64,000 nucleotides of DNA from Marinobacter nitratireducens (GTDB lineage: Bacteria; Pseudomonadota; Gammaproteobacteria; Pseudomonadales; Oleiphilaceae): the NCBI RefSeq assembly GCF_000708045.1, contig NZ_ANIE01000006.1:186001-250000 (forward strand). The letters are read 5' to 3'. The notes beneath the pieces were generated by a model that was not told the DNA's origin, did not search any database, and saw only the letters and a program-made list of their open reading frames with translations. Made by a program: the position numbers and the translations under genes. This document shows, in pieces, positions 27,170 through 36,351 of this stretch. Every line of letters begins with the position of its first letter. The first letter of the stretch is position 1.

Positions 27170-28384
27170 ATGTCAGAAAGCGAAGTTGTAGCCGGCCTGT
27201 GCATCGAGCGCCTGGAGCGGTTTGCGCAGCATATTGAGAAAAACTACATCACCCCCGGCAAACTACCCGGCGCCGTGACCCTCGTTGCTCGCAGAGGCCA
27301 AGTGGCCTGGGTAAATGCCCAGGGCAAGATGGATATTGAAAGGGACAAGCCAACGCAAAGGGATACCCTGTTCCGCATATACTCGATGACAAAGCCGATC
27401 ACCTCCATTGCGATGATGCAGCTCTACGAGCAGGGTCGCTTTCTTCTCGACGATCCTGTTCATAAGTACATTCCTTCTTGGCGCAACCTGAGTGTCTATA
27501 AAGGCGGTACCTACCCGGAGTTCGAGACCGAGCCTGCAGCCAGCGCCATGACCATTCGGGATCTGATGACTCATATGTCGGGCCTGACCTACGGGTTTAT
27601 GGAGCGAACAAACGTGGATGCTGCCTACCGCCAGCTGAAACTCGACGGTAGCTCCATCCTGACACTGGATCGGCTGATAGAAAAGCTGGCTGAATTGCCG
27701 CTGGAATTCTCCCCCGGCACCGCCTGGAATTATTCGGTCTCAACAGATGTACTCGGCTACCTGGTTCAACTGCTATCAGGCCAGTCCCTGGATGATTATT
27801 TCCGAGAGCACATTTTCGAACCTCTCGGCATGACGGATACCGGCTTCCAGGTCCGCCCCGATCAGCTCGACCGGTTTGCGGCCTGCTATCTTTACCAACC
27901 GGGCGACACCATGAAGCTCCAGGATGACCCCCAGCGCTCCCGCTACCTGAAAACTCAGAAGTTTCTCTCCGGTGGAGGCGGCCTGGTCTCGACCATTGAT
28001 GACTACTTCCGTTTTGCGCAGGCGCTCTGCCAGGGCGGAGAGTATCAGGGCAATCGCATTATTGGCCGCAAAACCCTCGAGTTCATGCGCCTCAATCACC
28101 TGCCCGGAGGGAAGGATCTTCCCGCCCTGTCCATCGGTTCTTTCAGTGAAACACCCTATGAGGGCAGTGGTTTTGGCCTCGGTTTCTCCGTCAAAACCGA
28201 CGTGGCGAAATCCCACAGCAACGGATCGGTGGGTGAGTATGGCTGGGGCGGTCTCGCAAGCACCAACTTCTTTATTGATCCAGAAGAAGAACTGGTTGCC
28301 ATTTTCATGACCCAGCTTATTCCATCATCGTCCTACCCGATTCGCCAGGAACTCCGCGCGATCGTCAACGGAGCCCTGACATGA
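27170..28384 (+). CDS. Serine hydrolase, beta-lactamase/EstB family
   Basis: A 404-aa cytoplasmic member of the class C beta-lactamase-like esterases. The catalytic S-x-x-K is S72-M-T-K75 in [10 protein letters not shown], and the Tyr motif is in [15 protein letters not shown] (Y-S-V). A late [15 protein letters not shown] takes the place of the KTG-like strand. No signal peptide, so it is more likely an esterase or acyl hydrolase than a secreted beta-lactamase. Alone between tiny membrane-protein genes and a convergent gene. Confidence 0.88.
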   Translation: MSESEVVAGLCIERLERFAQHIEKNYITPGKLPGAVTLVARRGQVAWVNAQGKMDIERDKPTQRDTLFRIYSMTKPITSIAMMQLYEQGRFLLDDPVHKYIPSWRNLSVYKGGTYPEFETEPAASAMTIRDLMTHMSGLTYGFMERTNVDAAYRQLKLDGSSILTLDRLIEKLAELPLEFSPGTAWNYSVSTDVLGYLVQLLSGQSLDDYFREHIFEPLGMTDTGFQVRPDQLDRFAACYLYQPGDTMKLQDDPQRSRYLKTQKFLSGGGGLVSTIDDYFRFAQALCQGGEYQGNRIIGRKTLEFMRLNHLPGGKDLPALSIGSFSETPYEGSGFGLGFSVKTDVAKSHSNGSVGEYGWGGLASTNFFIDPEEELVAIFMTQLIPSSSYPIRQELRAIVNGALT

Positions 28385-28404
28385 AAAAGCCCGCTGCTGC
28401 GGGC
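28384..28404 (-). terminator. Rho-independent terminator for the leftward charged-protein gene
   Basis: GCCCGC-TGCT-GCGGGC stem-loop (28389-28404). On the minus strand it is followed by TTTTT (28384-28388). It overlaps the final base of the rightward serine hydrolase gene. Confidence 0.75.
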
Positions 28405-28431
28405 CTCAAAATGCTCAGGTAACACCGGGAC

Positions 28432-28863
28432 TTAATCCCAGAAGTTCCACCAGGCTTTGGCGTTTGCCTTTTTCTGGGCCTGACCTTGCTCACTGCCCTT
28501 GGAGGCGGGATCCGCTTTGCGGTTCTCGTTATCCCGGTTGCCCCCCTCATTCATGCCACCAGCGCGCTCCATCTCTTCTTCGCCACGCTCACGGGCTTCG
28601 TCAGCTCGCTCACGCTCTTCCTTCATTTTTTCCCTGGCGCGCTCGGACTCCTCCTCGGAGCGCTCTCGCATCTGCTCGGCCTCTTCCCGTCCTTTTCCTT
28701 TGGCTTCAGCGGCTTTCGACTTACCGTGTTCAACCATATCTTCAGCTTGCTGACGGCCTTTTTCAGCCTTGTCCTGTTTGGCCAAAACTGGTGCAGACAC
28801 CAGGCTGCCGGCCAGAAGAATGCTGGATGCGATGACCGTTGAGCGAATCAGGGTGAGTCTCAT
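28432..28863 (-). CDS. Secreted, highly charged coiled-coil protein
   Basis: A 143-aa protein with a signal peptide (MRLTLIRSTVIASSILLAGS, cleavage after VLA) followed by an extremely charged region rich in Glu, Arg and Lys (for example REEAEQMRERSEEESERARE), predicted to be one long helix or coiled coil. The C-terminus is AWWNFWD, unusually Trp-rich. I start at the ATG at 28863; the upstream frame to 28911 is not signal-like. No family recognised; the periplasmic location is inferred from the signal peptide. Confidence 0.72.
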   Translation of the reverse strand: MRLTLIRSTVIASSILLAGSLVSAPVLAKQDKAEKGRQQAEDMVEHGKSKAAEAKGKGREEAEQMRERSEEESERAREKMKEERERADEARERGEEEMERAGGMNEGGNRDNENRKADPASKGSEQGQAQKKANAKAWWNFWD

Positions 28864-29015
28864 TACCTTTTCCTTGTTTCGATAATCAGTTTTTGTATCT
28901 GTTACACACATCGTGTGACTCTAGGACGCGTCTGGCTGTGCTCCGGTTCCATCTGATGTGGCATACTCGTTCTCCGGAACCAACAACGAATAATCCAACA
29001 GCAAGGAACGTAGCG

Positions 29016-30293
29016 ATGAAACCGGAAACTCTCGCGCTTCACGCCGGGTACAAAAGCGACCCAACTACCAAGGCGGCGACAACCCCGATCTACCAGACCA
29101 CGTCTTACACCTTTGACGACACCCAGCATGGTGCCGACCTGTTTGACCTCAAGGTGCAGGGCAACATCTACACCCGCATCATGAACCCCACCAACGGAGT
29201 TCTGGAAGAGCGGATGACAGCCCTGGAGGGAGGCGTGGGCGCCCTGGCAGTGGCATCCGGCATGGCGGCCATCACCTATGCCCTGCAAACCATTTGCCGG
29301 GTTGGCAACAACATCGTCAGCACCAGCCAGCTCTACGGCGGCACCTACAACCTGTTTGCTCACTCGCTGCCCAATCAGGGCATCGAGTGCCGCATGGTTC
29401 CCCACGATGATTTCGACGCCGTCGAAAAGGCCATCGACGACCAGACCCGCGCCCTGTTCTGCGAATCCATCGGTAACCCGGCGGGTAATGTGGTCGATAT
29501 TCAGCGCTGGGCAGATATTGCCCACAAGCACGGCATTCCCCTGATCGTCGACAACACCGTTGCCACGCCGTTCCTGTGCCGTCCGTTTGAGCATGGCGCC
29601 GACATCGTGATTCATTCACTGACCAAGTATATCGGTGGTCATGGGACAACGGTGGCCGGCATTGTCGTGGACTCCGGCAAGTTCGACTGGAAGGCCAGTG
29701 CTGACAAGTTCCCGATGATGAACGAGCCGGATCCTTCCTACCACGGCGTGGTTTACACCGAAGCTCTGGGCGCTGCGGCGTTTATCGGCCGCTGCCGTGT
29801 GGTTCCGCTCCGTAATACCGGCGCAGCATTGTCGCCATTCAACTCATTCCTGATCATGCAGGGCATGGAAACCCTGGCCCTGCGTATGGAACGCCATTGC
29901 GAAAACGCGGAAAAGGTTGCCCAGTTCCTGCAGGATCACCCTGCTGTCGAATGGGTCAACTATGCCGCCCTGAGTAACAGCCCCTACAAGGCCACCTGTG
30001 ACAAGATCTGCGGCGGTAAGGCCTCGGGCATCCTGAGTTTCGGCATCAAGGGCGGACGCGAAGCGGGCGCTAAATTCATTGACGCGCTGGACCTGATCCT
30101 GCGCCTGGTGAACATCGGCGACGCCAAATCCCTGGCCTGCCACCCCGCCACCACAACCCACCGCCAGCTCAATCCCGATGAGCTCAAAAGTGCAGGCGTC
30201 AGCGAAGACCTGGTTCGCCTGTCGATCGGCATTGAGAATGCCGAAGACATCATCGCGGACATCACCCAGGCCCTGGAAAAGTCCCAGGCTTGA
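29016..30293 (+). CDS. metY: O-acetylhomoserine aminocarboxypropyltransferase (sulfhydrylase)
   Basis: A 425-aa PLP enzyme of the Cys/Met metabolism family that makes homocysteine from O-acetylhomoserine and sulfide. The start is ATG 29016 with AAGGAA upstream; MKPETLALHAGYKSDPTTKA is the typical family opening. The PLP lysine is in VIHSLTKYIGGHGTTVAG, and VASGMAAITYAL and TRIMNPT are family blocks. Methionine gamma-lyase is a close relative, but length and N-terminus fit MetY better. An 11-bp hairpin at 30304 follows. Confidence 0.9.
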   Translation: MKPETLALHAGYKSDPTTKAATTPIYQTTSYTFDDTQHGADLFDLKVQGNIYTRIMNPTNGVLEERMTALEGGVGALAVASGMAAITYALQTICRVGNNIVSTSQLYGGTYNLFAHSLPNQGIECRMVPHDDFDAVEKAIDDQTRALFCESIGNPAGNVVDIQRWADIAHKHGIPLIVDNTVATPFLCRPFEHGADIVIHSLTKYIGGHGTTVAGIVVDSGKFDWKASADKFPMMNEPDPSYHGVVYTEALGAAAFIGRCRVVPLRNTGAALSPFNSFLIMQGMETLALRMERHCENAEKVAQFLQDHPAVEWVNYAALSNSPYKATCDKICGGKASGILSFGIKGGREAGAKFIDALDLILRLVNIGDAKSLACHPATTTHRQLNPDELKSAGVSEDLVRLSIGIENAEDIIADITQALEKSQA

Positions 30294-30303
30294 TGCCCAT
30301 CAA

Positions 30304-30329
30304 CCGGGTACGACCAATGTCGTGCCCGG
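30304..30329 (+). terminator. Hairpin after metY (possible terminator without a T run)
   Basis: An 11-bp stem with one G-T pair and loop CAAT (30304-30314 with 30319-30329), 10 bp after the metY stop. No T run follows, so termination strength is uncertain. Confidence 0.5.
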
Positions 30330-30424
30330 CACCCCCGTGATTGCCCTTACCTGCCTTGTAACTGTGCGCCCTGCAGATTAACCTTTAAGGTTCTTCATAC
30401 CTTTCATATGAGAGTTTCCGGTCA

Positions 30425-31471
30425 ATGAGCGAAAGCGCAAAGCCCCGCATCACCAGTGGCACCAAATTCCGCAACGAGCACGGATTCTCCGCCATCAAGG
30501 ACGGCGTCAAACGCTCCTCCAACGGCGACGAGGTCAAACCTGTTGAGCGCAAGCCCAAGTGGCTGAGGGCGAGAATGCCCGGTGGGGAACGCTATGATGC
30601 GGTACGCCGCAACGTGACCGAGCACAAACTGAGCACGGTCTGCCAGGAGTCCCATTGCCCGAACATCGGCGAGTGCTGGACCAACGGCACCGCCACCATC
30701 ATGGTGATGGGTTCAGTATGCACCCGGGCCTGCAAGTTCTGCGCCGTGGATACCGGTAACCCGAAAGGCTGGCTGGATAAAGACGAACCGGAAAATACCG
30801 CCAAATCCGTGGAATTAATGGGTCTTCGCTACATCGTTCTGACCTCTGTCGACCGGGATGATTTGGAAGACGGCGGCGCCGCTCATTACGCCGCATGTGT
30901 ATCGGCGATTAAGCAGCGTACACCGGAAGTTGCCGTGGAAGCCCTGACGCCCGACTTTGATGCCGTCATGAGCGATGTTGAAAAGGTCGTCGATTCCGGT
31001 CTCGACGTTTTTGCCCAGAACGTTGAGACTGTTGAGCGCCTGACCAGCCGGGTTCGCGATCCAAGGGCCGGCTACCAGAAAACCCTCAGCGTTCTGGAAC
31101 ACGCCAAGAAGCACAATCCAGGCGTTCTCACCAAAACCAGCTTGATGCTGGGGCTGGGCGAAACCGAGGAGGAAATCCTGCAAACCATGGACGATCTGCG
31201 TGCTATTGGCGTGGACATACTGACCCTCGGCCAATACCTCCGCCCGACTCCGAATCACCTCCCGGTGGAGCGTTACGTTACACCGGAAGAGTTCAACCGT
31301 TTTCGCGATATCGGACTGGATAAAGGCTTTATGGAAGTCCCTTCCGGCCCCATGGTTCGTTCCAGCTATCGAGCCGACAAGGTCTTTGATAAAAACAATC
31401 TGGGACTGGCCGTACCGGAGGTACCGGAAACCTCCAACGCCATGCAGATCCCGGTAAAAGCCATCGACTGA
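30425..31471 (+). CDS. lipA: Lipoyl synthase
   Basis: A 348-aa radical SAM enzyme that inserts sulfur into octanoyl groups to form lipoate. The auxiliary cluster motif [12 protein letters not shown] and the radical SAM motif CTRACKFC are both present. [17 protein letters not shown] and [15 protein letters not shown] are family blocks. The partner lipB is in the window about 31 kb away (62220) rather than adjacent. The chemoreceptor gene starts about 8 bp after the stop, so the two may be co-transcribed. Confidence 0.97.
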   Translation: MSESAKPRITSGTKFRNEHGFSAIKDGVKRSSNGDEVKPVERKPKWLRARMPGGERYDAVRRNVTEHKLSTVCQESHCPNIGECWTNGTATIMVMGSVCTRACKFCAVDTGNPKGWLDKDEPENTAKSVELMGLRYIVLTSVDRDDLEDGGAAHYAACVSAIKQRTPEVAVEALTPDFDAVMSDVEKVVDSGLDVFAQNVETVERLTSRVRDPRAGYQKTLSVLEHAKKHNPGVLTKTSLMLGLGETEEEILQTMDDLRAIGVDILTLGQYLRPTPNHLPVERYVTPEEFNRFRDIGLDKGFMEVPSGPMVRSSYRADKVFDKNNLGLAVPEVPETSNAMQIPVKAID

Positions 31472-31479
31472 GATTGCCT

Positions 31480-32700
31480 ATGCTTACCCTGCTGCTGAAT
31501 GCCCGACTGAAGTACAAATTCTGGTTGCTGAATGTCGTCGTGTTCGCAGTGCTCTGCCTGCTGGTGCTTTATGCCATGGATGTCATCGCCAGCCAGACAG
31601 ACCAGCCCTTCCAGGTGGTGTTTTCGGAAACCGCCCCGGGCTTTGCCCTCACCGTTGCCATCCTGATGATCCTGGAAATGGCTGGCTCCCAGCTACTGAT
31701 TTCGTTTATCGAACGCCACGTTAACCGCCTCAAGAACACCATGGTAGCGGTTCAGTCGTCCGGAAACCTGAGCCAACGCGCTGAAGTGGATTCCAGGGAC
31801 GAGATCGGCGAGATGGCCAGCGCCTTCAATGCCATGCAGGACCGCACCGTCAACGTGGTCAAAAGCATGAAGGTGGCCATTGAACATCTTCACGATGAAG
31901 TACGGGAACTGACGGAAGCCGCCGAAGCCCGCCGTGATGACCTGGGCCGCCAGCAGGCAGGCGCCGACGGCTCGGCCCAGGTGATCGAAACCATGTTGCA
32001 GAGCTTCACCGGCATTGCCGAACAGGCAGGCATCGCCAAGACCCTGTCCCACGAGGCCCGAGATGCCGCGGTAGATGGCAGCGAGCGAGTGGCGCGTAGC
32101 GCAGACAGTATCCGCCAGCTGGCCGATGTCATTCAAGGTTCGGCCAACAGCGTTGAGGCACTGGCAGAGAACAGTCACGCCATCAGCCAGGCCGTGGCGG
32201 AAATCAAAGGCATCGCCGAGCAGACCAACCTGCTGGCGCTGAATGCCGCCATCGAAGCTGCCCGGGCCGGGGAACAGGGCCGCGGCTTTGCCGTGGTGGC
32301 TGACGAAGTCCGCAAGCTGGCGCAGCGCGTGCAGGATTCCACCGATCAGATCCAGTCCACCATAGACCGCTTACTGAGTGCGATGGACACCGCCGTGCAA
32401 CAGATGACCGGCAGCTCCGAGGATGCCTCCCGCTGCGTCGACGAGTCCGAGGAGGGACGTCGGGCGCTTGAGGCAATCAACGAAGTGGTCAGCCGTATTG
32501 ACCAGACCAACCAGGAAATCGCCAACGTGTCTGCGGAACAGACCGCCGGTACCGACGATGTGCTGGCCAACGTTCAGGGCATTCGCGAAACCACCGAGAG
32601 CATGGTGAAACAGTTGGCGGAGAGCGCCGACATGAGCCAGCGCCTGAAACGCCTGATCGATTCCCTGGAAGAAGCCTCCTCAAAGGTCACAGTCGACTGA
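31480..32700 (+). CDS. Methyl-accepting chemotaxis protein with minimal periplasmic region
   Basis: A 406-aa chemoreceptor. Two membrane helices near residues 13-33 and 55-75 are separated by only ~20 periplasmic residues, so there is no room for a ligand domain. A HAMP-like region follows, then the MCP signalling tip [20 protein letters not shown] and [17 protein letters not shown]. It probably senses membrane or cytoplasmic conditions rather than a periplasmic ligand (inference). I use ATG 31480; a TTG at 31474 is an alternative. It follows lipA by 8 bp and precedes the RND exporter by 46 bp. Confidence 0.9.
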   Translation: MLTLLLNARLKYKFWLLNVVVFAVLCLLVLYAMDVIASQTDQPFQVVFSETAPGFALTVAILMILEMAGSQLLISFIERHVNRLKNTMVAVQSSGNLSQRAEVDSRDEIGEMASAFNAMQDRTVNVVKSMKVAIEHLHDEVRELTEAAEARRDDLGRQQAGADGSAQVIETMLQSFTGIAEQAGIAKTLSHEARDAAVDGSERVARSADSIRQLADVIQGSANSVEALAENSHAISQAVAEIKGIAEQTNLLALNAAIEAARAGEQGRGFAVVADEVRKLAQRVQDSTDQIQSTIDRLLSAMDTAVQQMTGSSEDASRCVDESEEGRRALEAINEVVSRIDQTNQEIANVSAEQTAGTDDVLANVQGIRETTESMVKQLAESADMSQRLKRLIDSLEEASSKVTVD

Positions 32701-32746
32701 GGTTTGTGGCACACTCTGCTCTCGTTTTCAGCAGAGTTATGATGTC

Positions 32747-35242
32747 ATGAACCGCCTCGGTGCCCTCTACGATCGCCTGATTTTTCCTCATCCCGTCCTT
32801 GTGCTGGCTGTCTTCGGGTTGTTACTGGGCCTGTCTGCCGCCAAGTTCGGACAGTTCCGGCTCGACGCATCGGCCGAATCACTGGTTCTGGAGAATGATC
32901 GCTCCCTCGAACAGTATCGAGAGGTTAACCGCCGCTTCACCACGTCGGACGATTTCCTGGTGGTGACCTACACGCCGAACAACGAACTGTTTTCCGATGC
33001 CGGCCTTGAAAGGCTCAGAAGCCTCCGAGACGAACTCCAGAGCGTGGACGCGGTGGGATCCACCAACAGCATTCTCAATGTCCCGTTGCTCCACAGCCCC
33101 GACCTTAGCCTCGACACGGTCGATAGCGAGATCAAGACGCTGGACGGAGACGATGTCTCGCCAGAAACCGCCCGGAAAGCTCTTCTGGACAACCCGCTCT
33201 ACCCCAACCTGCTGATCAGCGAAGACGCAAGAACCACCGCCATTCAGGTGAACCTGCCCACACCGAATCGATACTTCGAACTACTCCGCGAGCGGGATGC
33301 TCTGCGGGAAAAAGCAAACGCCGGCACGGCAACAGCGTCTGAACTAGCGGAACTTGAACGCGTAAAAGAAGCGTTTATCAACTACACCGCCACCCTGGGA
33401 GAAGAGCGGGATGCCACCATCCGGGAGGTACGGAACATCCTTGAACAATACCGGGATAGCGCAGAGATTCACCTCGGTGGCGTACCGATGATCGTGGCGG
33501 ACATGATCCGCTTCATCGAAAACGATCTGTCCACGTTCGGCGTTGGGGTGTTGGCGTTTCTGCTGCTGACCCTGGCGGTTATTTTCCGGCAATGGCGCTG
33601 GGTACTGGTTCCGTTATTGTGCTGTGGCTTTACCGTCTGGCTGATGATCGGCATGCTTGGATGGGCGAAATGGCCAGTCACGGTTATCTCTTCCAACTTC
33701 ATCTCATTACTACTGATCATGACGTTGTCGCTGACGATTCACCTGATCGTCCGCTACCGGGAATTCCAGCACGATGAGCCGAAAGCAAAGCCGCGCACAA
33801 TACTTCGCCAGACCGTTATGGCGATGATCAAACCCTGTTTCTACATGGCCATCACCACCATCGTTGCCTTTGGTTCCCTGACCTTCAGCGGCATTCGTCC
33901 GGTCATTGATTTTGGCTGGATGATGACTCTGGGGCTGACCGTGGCTTTCCTGATCACCTTCGTGATTTTTCCCGCCCTGCTGGCGCTGCTGCCACCCCCG
34001 CTGGACCGGCGGGTAGCGTCAGATAGGATCCCCTTCACCGACGCATTCGCCCGCTTTACCGAGCGCCACGGCACCACCGTGCTGACCGGGTCTGCCATAC
34101 TCGCCATTCTGTGCGCTGTGGGTATCCACAAACTGACCGTGGAAAACAGCTTCATAGACTACTTCAAGTCCAGCACTGAAATTCACCAGGGCATGATCAC
34201 CATTGATGATCGACTCGGCGGCACAACGCCTCTCGATGTTGTAATCACTGACGACAAACCACCCGAAGGAGCCGGCGCCAGCGACGATCCCTTTGCCAGC
34301 AGTTGTGACCCATTCGTCGAAGACTGTGGAGACGACGAGGAATATCGGGACACCTGGTACACCTACCAGAAAATGAGCAAGCTGGAGGACGTACATCGGT
34401 ATCTGGACAGCCTGCCGGAAACCGGCAAAGTGCTCTCCATCAATACCACACTGGACATCCTCGCCAAGATCAATCGGGGCGAACCGCTCGACGCCCTGGA
34501 ATTGGCCTTCGTACCCGCCGCAGTGCCGGACGATCTTCAGGATATCCTGCTGACGCCTTACATCTCCGAGGAGCACGATCAGGCCCGCTTCACTATCCGG
34601 ATTCTGGAAACCATGCCGGAACTGCGCCGTCAGGCCCTGCTAGACCGCATCCATCAGCACCTGACAAACGAGCTGGGGTACAAGGAGGATCAGGTATTGT
34701 TTGCCGGCATGACCGTCATGTACAACAACATGCTGCAAAGCCTGTTCGATTCCCAGATCAAGACCATAGGCGTGGTCTTCCTGGCGATCATGGCCATGTT
34801 CCTGCTGCTGTTCCGGTCTTTGAAACTGGCGTTGGTCGGCATGGCACCGAACCTGCTGGCTGCTGGCTCTGTGCTCGGCCTGATGGGCTGGCTGGGCATC
34901 CCGCTGGATATGATGACCATTACCGTGGCGGCGATCACCGTAGGCATCGCTGTGGACGACACCATCCACTACATCCACCGTTTCAAGGTTGAATTCAGCA
35001 AGGACAGCGACTACCTGGCGACCATGCACCGCTGCCACCGCAGCATCGGGCAGGCGATGTTCTACACCTCTCTGACGATCATCTCCGGGTTCTCAATTCT
35101 GGTGCTGTCCAACTTCATACCCACCATCTACTTCGGGCTGTTTACCGGGTTTGCCATGTTCATGGCTCTGGTTGGAGCGCTAACGCTGCTGCCCAGACTG
35201 ATTGTTCTGGTGAGGCCGTTTGGGCCTGGACTGGGCTCCTAG
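32747..35242 (+). CDS. RND superfamily (MMPL-like) exporter
   Basis: An 831-aa inner-membrane exporter of the RND/MMPL type, with one helix, a large periplasmic loop, five helices, a second loop, and a final helical bundle (about 12 TM). Typical RND helix motifs include TVAAITVGIAVDDTIHYIHR near residue 730. A cysteine-containing insert (SSCDPFVEDCGDD) lies in the second periplasmic region and could form a disulfide. No membrane-fusion or outer-membrane partner is adjacent; single-gene exporters of this family handle lipids or hydrophobic compounds. Substrate unknown. Confidence 0.88.
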   Translation: MNRLGALYDRLIFPHPVLVLAVFGLLLGLSAAKFGQFRLDASAESLVLENDRSLEQYREVNRRFTTSDDFLVVTYTPNNELFSDAGLERLRSLRDELQSVDAVGSTNSILNVPLLHSPDLSLDTVDSEIKTLDGDDVSPETARKALLDNPLYPNLLISEDARTTAIQVNLPTPNRYFELLRERDALREKANAGTATASELAELERVKEAFINYTATLGEERDATIREVRNILEQYRDSAEIHLGGVPMIVADMIRFIENDLSTFGVGVLAFLLLTLAVIFRQWRWVLVPLLCCGFTVWLMIGMLGWAKWPVTVISSNFISLLLIMTLSLTIHLIVRYREFQHDEPKAKPRTILRQTVMAMIKPCFYMAITTIVAFGSLTFSGIRPVIDFGWMMTLGLTVAFLITFVIFPALLALLPPPLDRRVASDRIPFTDAFARFTERHGTTVLTGSAILAILCAVGIHKLTVENSFIDYFKSSTEIHQGMITIDDRLGGTTPLDVVITDDKPPEGAGASDDPFASSCDPFVEDCGDDEEYRDTWYTYQKMSKLEDVHRYLDSLPETGKVLSINTTLDILAKINRGEPLDALELAFVPAAVPDDLQDILLTPYISEEHDQARFTIRILETMPELRRQALLDRIHQHLTNELGYKEDQVLFAGMTVMYNNMLQSLFDSQIKTIGVVFLAIMAMFLLLFRSLKLALVGMAPNLLAAGSVLGLMGWLGIPLDMMTITVAAITVGIAVDDTIHYIHRFKVEFSKDSDYLATMHRCHRSIGQAMFYTSLTIISGFSILVLSNFIPTIYFGLFTGFAMFMALVGALTLLPRLIVLVRPFGPGLGS

Positions 35243-35260
35243 CCTGAGAGTTTAGGGGTT

Positions 35261-35372
35261 TGAGTAATGGTGTGGTTAATGCCCAAAAACCGCTACGAGC
35301 ACGTCCATGTGCGCTTGTTTCCGGCCATCCTTGGCCTACAACATTTTTGGGCATTAACCACACCATTACTCA
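35261..35372 (+). repeat. Hairpin repeat element A (29-bp perfect stem, 54-nt conserved core)
   Basis: Left arm 35261-35289 and right arm 35344-35372 are perfectly complementary over 29 bp. The loop (35290-35343) is 54 nt, begins CCGCTACGAGCACGTCC and ends ACA. It contains a small hairpin GGCCA-TCCT-TGGCC. The same 54-nt core, 49 of 54 identical, occurs inverted in element B with a totally different stem. It starts 18 bp after the RND stop. The region 35243-35648 has no gene: it holds elements A and B, 79 bp of unassigned sequence between them, and a terminator. Confidence 0.9.
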
Positions 35373-35451
35373 GGAAACTCTGGCGGTAATCCGCTAGAAC
35401 TACTGAACCAACATGGGTTGAATACCATTTTCAGGCGCTGACCATTACTGA

Positions 35452-35563
35452 GTGCCGGGGGGCGAGAAGCCTTGCCAGAATGTCGAAGGCCACGGATGGC
35501 CGCAGACAAGCGCACATGGACGTGCTCGTAGCGGTTCTGGCAAGGCTTCTCGCCCCTCGGCGC
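35452..35563 (-). repeat. Hairpin repeat element B (29-bp stem, 54-nt conserved core, inverted relative to A)
   Basis: Left arm 35452-35480 and right arm 35535-35563 pair over 29 bp (27 Watson-Crick, two G-T; the innermost 22 bp are perfect). The loop 35481-35534 is 54 nt and, read on the minus strand, matches the element A core at 49 of 54 positions, including CCGCTACGAGCACGTCC and the GGCCA-TCCG-TGGCC hairpin. The stem is GC-rich and unrelated to the AT-rich stem of A. Confidence 0.9.
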
Positions 35564-35591
35564 CGGCACAAATGAATCAGACCCATTCAAC

Positions 35592-35626
35592 AAAAAAGGG
35601 CCGCGCCCGAAGGCGCAGCCCTTTTT
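35592..35626 (-). terminator. Terminator of the Spy-like gene (possibly bidirectional)
   Basis: GGGCTGCGCC-TTCG-GGCGCGGCCC followed by TTTTTT on the minus strand, 23 bp after the stop at 35649. A T run is present on the plus strand as well. Confidence 0.85.
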
Positions 35627-35648
35627 CAACCAATGCCAGCAACCGTAA

Positions 35649-36110
35649 TTACTGAGCCGGCTGCTGCATCTGCTGCTGTTGCATCATCTGACGCTGTTGC
35701 TGCATTTGCTGTTGCATCTGCTTCATGCGCTTATCCAGCTCTTCACGCTGCTCTTCAGTGAACACGCTGTCGACTTTTGCTTGCATCAGGGAAGACAGGG
35801 CCGCAATCTCACCCGTCACATCGCCCAGCTCCTCGGCCTTCTCGCGAATGCTATCTTCGTCGTAATCCGGCTTGATCTCAGCCTGCATTTCCTGCTGAAG
35901 CCCGCGAGCTTCCTGACGCAGTTCGCCGATCTGACCCTGCATCTCTTCAATGATGCCGCGAATTTCCTTTTGCTGATCATCAGACAACCCGACCATCTGG
36001 GCCAGTTGATCCACCTGATCCGGCTGCCCACCAGACGCCTGCTGTGCCAGTGCAGGAGCAGACAGGCTCAGGGCAACGAGGGCAGTACCGAACAGTTTTG
36101 CGAGCTTCAT
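35649..36110 (-). CDS. Spy/CpxP-like periplasmic protein with Gln/Met-rich tail
   Basis: A 153-aa protein with a signal peptide (MKLAKLFGTALVALSLSAPA, cleavage after ALA). The mature part is all-helical with LSDDQQKEIRGIIEEMQGQI and FTEEQREELDKRM, which resemble the LTxxQ repeats of Spy/CpxP/zinc-resistance proteins. The last ~25 residues are almost only Gln and Met (QMQQQMQQQRQMMQ), an unusual tail that could bind soft metals or be disordered. I use the ATG at 36110; the frame open to 36143 is not signal-like. Chaperone or metal-stress role inferred. Confidence 0.72.
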   Translation of the reverse strand: MKLAKLFGTALVALSLSAPALAQQASGGQPDQVDQLAQMVGLSDDQQKEIRGIIEEMQGQIGELRQEARGLQQEMQAEIKPDYDEDSIREKAEELGDVTGEIAALSSLMQAKVDSVFTEEQREELDKRMKQMQQQMQQQRQMMQQQQMQQPAQ

Positions 36111-36351
36111 AAAGTTCTCCATCAACGAGGTGGCTACTTCCAATAACCACCGGAATGTATTGGTTTACGCATTCAGTCCGTACACCCTAAAGCATCACAC
36201 CACCATTTTTCACCCCGATGACCCTTTATTTTGTACATACTTCTCATCTCATCCCCGTTCGAGCCGCCGCACCGGCGGGATCAAACAAATGTGAAAGTTT
36301 GGTCATTCCACTTCATAATGACGCGGTTCATACACATCCGGAGTAAATGAG

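Noticed and set aside
28912..29015. SAM-type riboswitch upstream of metY
   Set aside because: A GGTTCC/GGAACC inverted pair is present, but no recognisable SAM or SAH aptamer pattern was seen in about 100 bases.
35261..35563. CRISPR array or ordinary terminators for the two hairpins
   Set aside because: There are only two copies, inverted relative to each other, with no regular spacers. The stems are 29 bp with 54-nt loops and lack external T runs, so they are too long and lack the form of intrinsic terminators.
35261..35563. Integron attC sites
   Set aside because: No integrase, no R-box/L-box core sites and no gene cassettes; the arms are perfectly paired without the extrahelical bases of attC.
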